DNA from: CF-161 sp035259145
Lineage (GTDB): Bacteria; Chloroflexota; Dormibacteria; Dormibacterales; Dormibacteraceae
Direction: 5' to 3'
NCBI GenBank assembly: GCA_035259145.1
Contig: DATFWQ010000366.1
Location: 1 to 30,708 of the forward strand
DNA length: 30,708 nt
Shown one piece after another: positions 29,658 to 30,708 of the stretch. A program made the translations under genes and the position numbers. Below the pieces are notes generated by a model. It was not told the DNA's origin. It made no database searches and saw only the letters and a program-made list of their open reading frames with translations. Position 1 is the first letter of the stretch. Each line of letters opens with the position of its first letter.

Positions 29658-30708
29658 TCAGGCCGCGGCTACGGGTAGGCGGCGCAGTCCCCGCAGCACC
29701 CAGGTCGGCCGCAGCTCGGGTTCGCCCGCCAGGCGAAGGCGAGGGAACCGCTCCAGGAGCATAGGTATCGCGACCTGCGCTTCCAGGACCGCCAGGGGGG
29801 CGCCCAGGCAGAAGTGAATACCACGGCCGAACGCGAGGTGCGGGTTGGGGTGGCGGCCGAGATCAAGGCAATCAGGGTCCGAGAAGACGTCGGGATCGCG
29901 GTTGGCGGCGGCCAGGATGCCGGTTACCGACTGCAGGGGCTGGATCGTCCGTCCACCAATCCCGATCTCCGCTGTCGCGACGCGCCCTGTCCACTGAACG
30001 GGGGACGTGTAGCGGAGGAGCTCATCGGCGCCGGTCCTGATCAAGTCGGGGTCGCGGCGGAGGCGGTCGAGCTGGTCCGGCTTCTCGAACAGCGCCAGGA
30101 CTCCGTTGCCCATCAGGTTGACTGTCGTTTCGTGGCCCGCGACCAGCAGCAGGTTGCACATGGCCAGGAGCTCCCCCTCGCTGAACATGTCGCCGCTCTC
30201 CTCGGCCGCGATGAGGTTGGTGAGCATGTCCTCCTGCGGCTCGCGCCGGCGCTCCGCCAGGACACCGCGCAGATAGTCGAGCAGCGCGTCCCGTGCGTCG
30301 AAGACGGCCTCCTGCTCCTCGTCGCCGATCATGGGGTCGAGGCCCCGGACCAGGATGGCCGACCACCGCTGGAACGCGACGCGGTCCTTCGGAGGCACGC
30401 CGAGCATCTCCGCGATGACGATCACCGGCAGCGGATAGGCGAAGTCGGTGACGAGATCGAACCCGTCGGCGCCCGCGGCGCGGTCGAGGATCTCGGTCGT
30501 GATCGACTCGATGCGAGGGCGCAGCCGCTCCACCATCCGCGGCGTGAACGCCTTGTTGACCAGGTTGCGGAGCCTGGTGTGGTCCGGCGGGTCGACGACG
30601 AGCATCGACTTGCCCGGACGCCGGCGGTGCGGAGGCGGAGGCCGGAAGCGCTCGCTCAGGGTGCGGTCAGCCGAGAAGCGGTCGTCGCGCAACAGCTCGA
30701 CCACGTCG
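29658..30708 (-). CDS. Cytochrome P450 (partial, N-terminus beyond window)
   Basis: About 349 residues are visible; the frame continues past the right edge, so the GTG at 30704 is probably an internal Val and some 50 residues are missing. P450 features are clear: 'DPPDHTRLRNLVNKAFTP' (C-helix region), the I-helix oxygen-activation motif 'LLVAGHETTV', the ExxR motif in 'ADELLRYTSPVQW', and the heme-ligand loop 'AFGRGIHFCLGAPLA' with its Cys at 29808-29810. These are typical of soluble bacterial class I P450s that need a ferredoxin and reductase; no such partner gene is in the window. The substrate is unknown. Confidence 0.92.
   Translation of the reverse strand, partial: DVVELLRDDRFSADRTLSERFRPPPPHRRRPGKSMLVVDPPDHTRLRNLVNKAFTPRMVERLRPRIESITTEILDRAAGADGFDLVTDFAYPLPVIVIAEMLGVPPKDRVAFQRWSAILVRGLDPMIGDEEQEAVFDARDALLDYLRGVLAERRREPQEDMLTNLIAAEESGDMFSEGELLAMCNLLLVAGHETTVNLMGNGVLALFEKPDQLDRLRRDPDLIRTGADELLRYTSPVQWTGRVATAEIGIGGRTIQPLQSVTGILAAANRDPDVFSDPDCLDLGRHPNPHLAFGRGIHFCLGAPLAVLEAQVAIPMLLERFPRLRLAGEPELRPTWVLRGLRRLPVAAA

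Noticed and set aside
1..30708. tRNA, rRNA, insertion sequences, prophage or integrase genes
   Set aside because: None recognised by eye in either strand; small structured RNAs cannot be excluded without a covariance-model search.

Overview
The window is about 30.7 kb of high-GC bacterial chromosome, densely packed with no intergenic gap above 300 bases. GTG and TTG starts are frequent and several genes look leaderless. An F420-type luciferase-like oxidoreductase, a pair of AdnAB-like helicase-nucleases and FtsEX next to an M23 peptidase suggest a terrabacterial lineage (Actinomycetota, Chloroflexota or Dormibacterota-like). This is inferred from gene content only; no rRNA or tRNA gene was seen.

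Layout. (1) 1-4912, minus strand: a cell-division and envelope operon. It holds an in-frame FtsE-FtsX fusion whose linker carries four copies of an ALGYxPP-type motif. A secreted two-Fn3, coiled-coil, M23 murein hydrolase follows with a GTGA overlap, then a three-helix membrane protein with a DM13 domain that runs off the left edge. (2) 5082-8153, minus strand: a PucR-type regulator, a dienelactone-hydrolase-like enzyme and a GNAT protein. (3) 8441-10134, plus strand: an ABC ATPase and ABC-2 permease with an ATGA overlap. (4) 10213-12097, minus strand: a nitroreductase and PfkB-family kinase, preceded by an isolated small basic protein with a consensus promoter, two near-identical 15-bp operators and its own hairpin terminator. 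(5) 12162-18735, minus strand: two adjacent UvrD-type helicases, each with a C-terminal PD-(D/E)XK nuclease and a four-cysteine set, plus an overlapping small unknown gene. A weak LexA-like site lies upstream. (6) 18947-21578: an LLM oxidoreductase divergent from an MFS transporter and a MOSC protein. (7) 21594-24048: a TetR regulator and atypical SDR pair divergent from a standalone protein of three Clp-R-like repeats without an ATPase. (8) 24115-27672, plus strand: two ABC half-exporters with complementary degenerate ATP sites, so probably a heterodimer. (9) 27734-29572: an S9 prolyl-oligopeptidase-family peptidase, convergent with a cytochrome P450 cut by the right edge.

The strongest leads are the FtsE-FtsX fusion with its repeat-bearing linker, the double-operator promoter at 12123-12165, the ATPase-less Clp-repeat protein, and a palindromic repeat shared by the 5' end of the ftsEX reading frame and the intergenic region near 29.6 kb.
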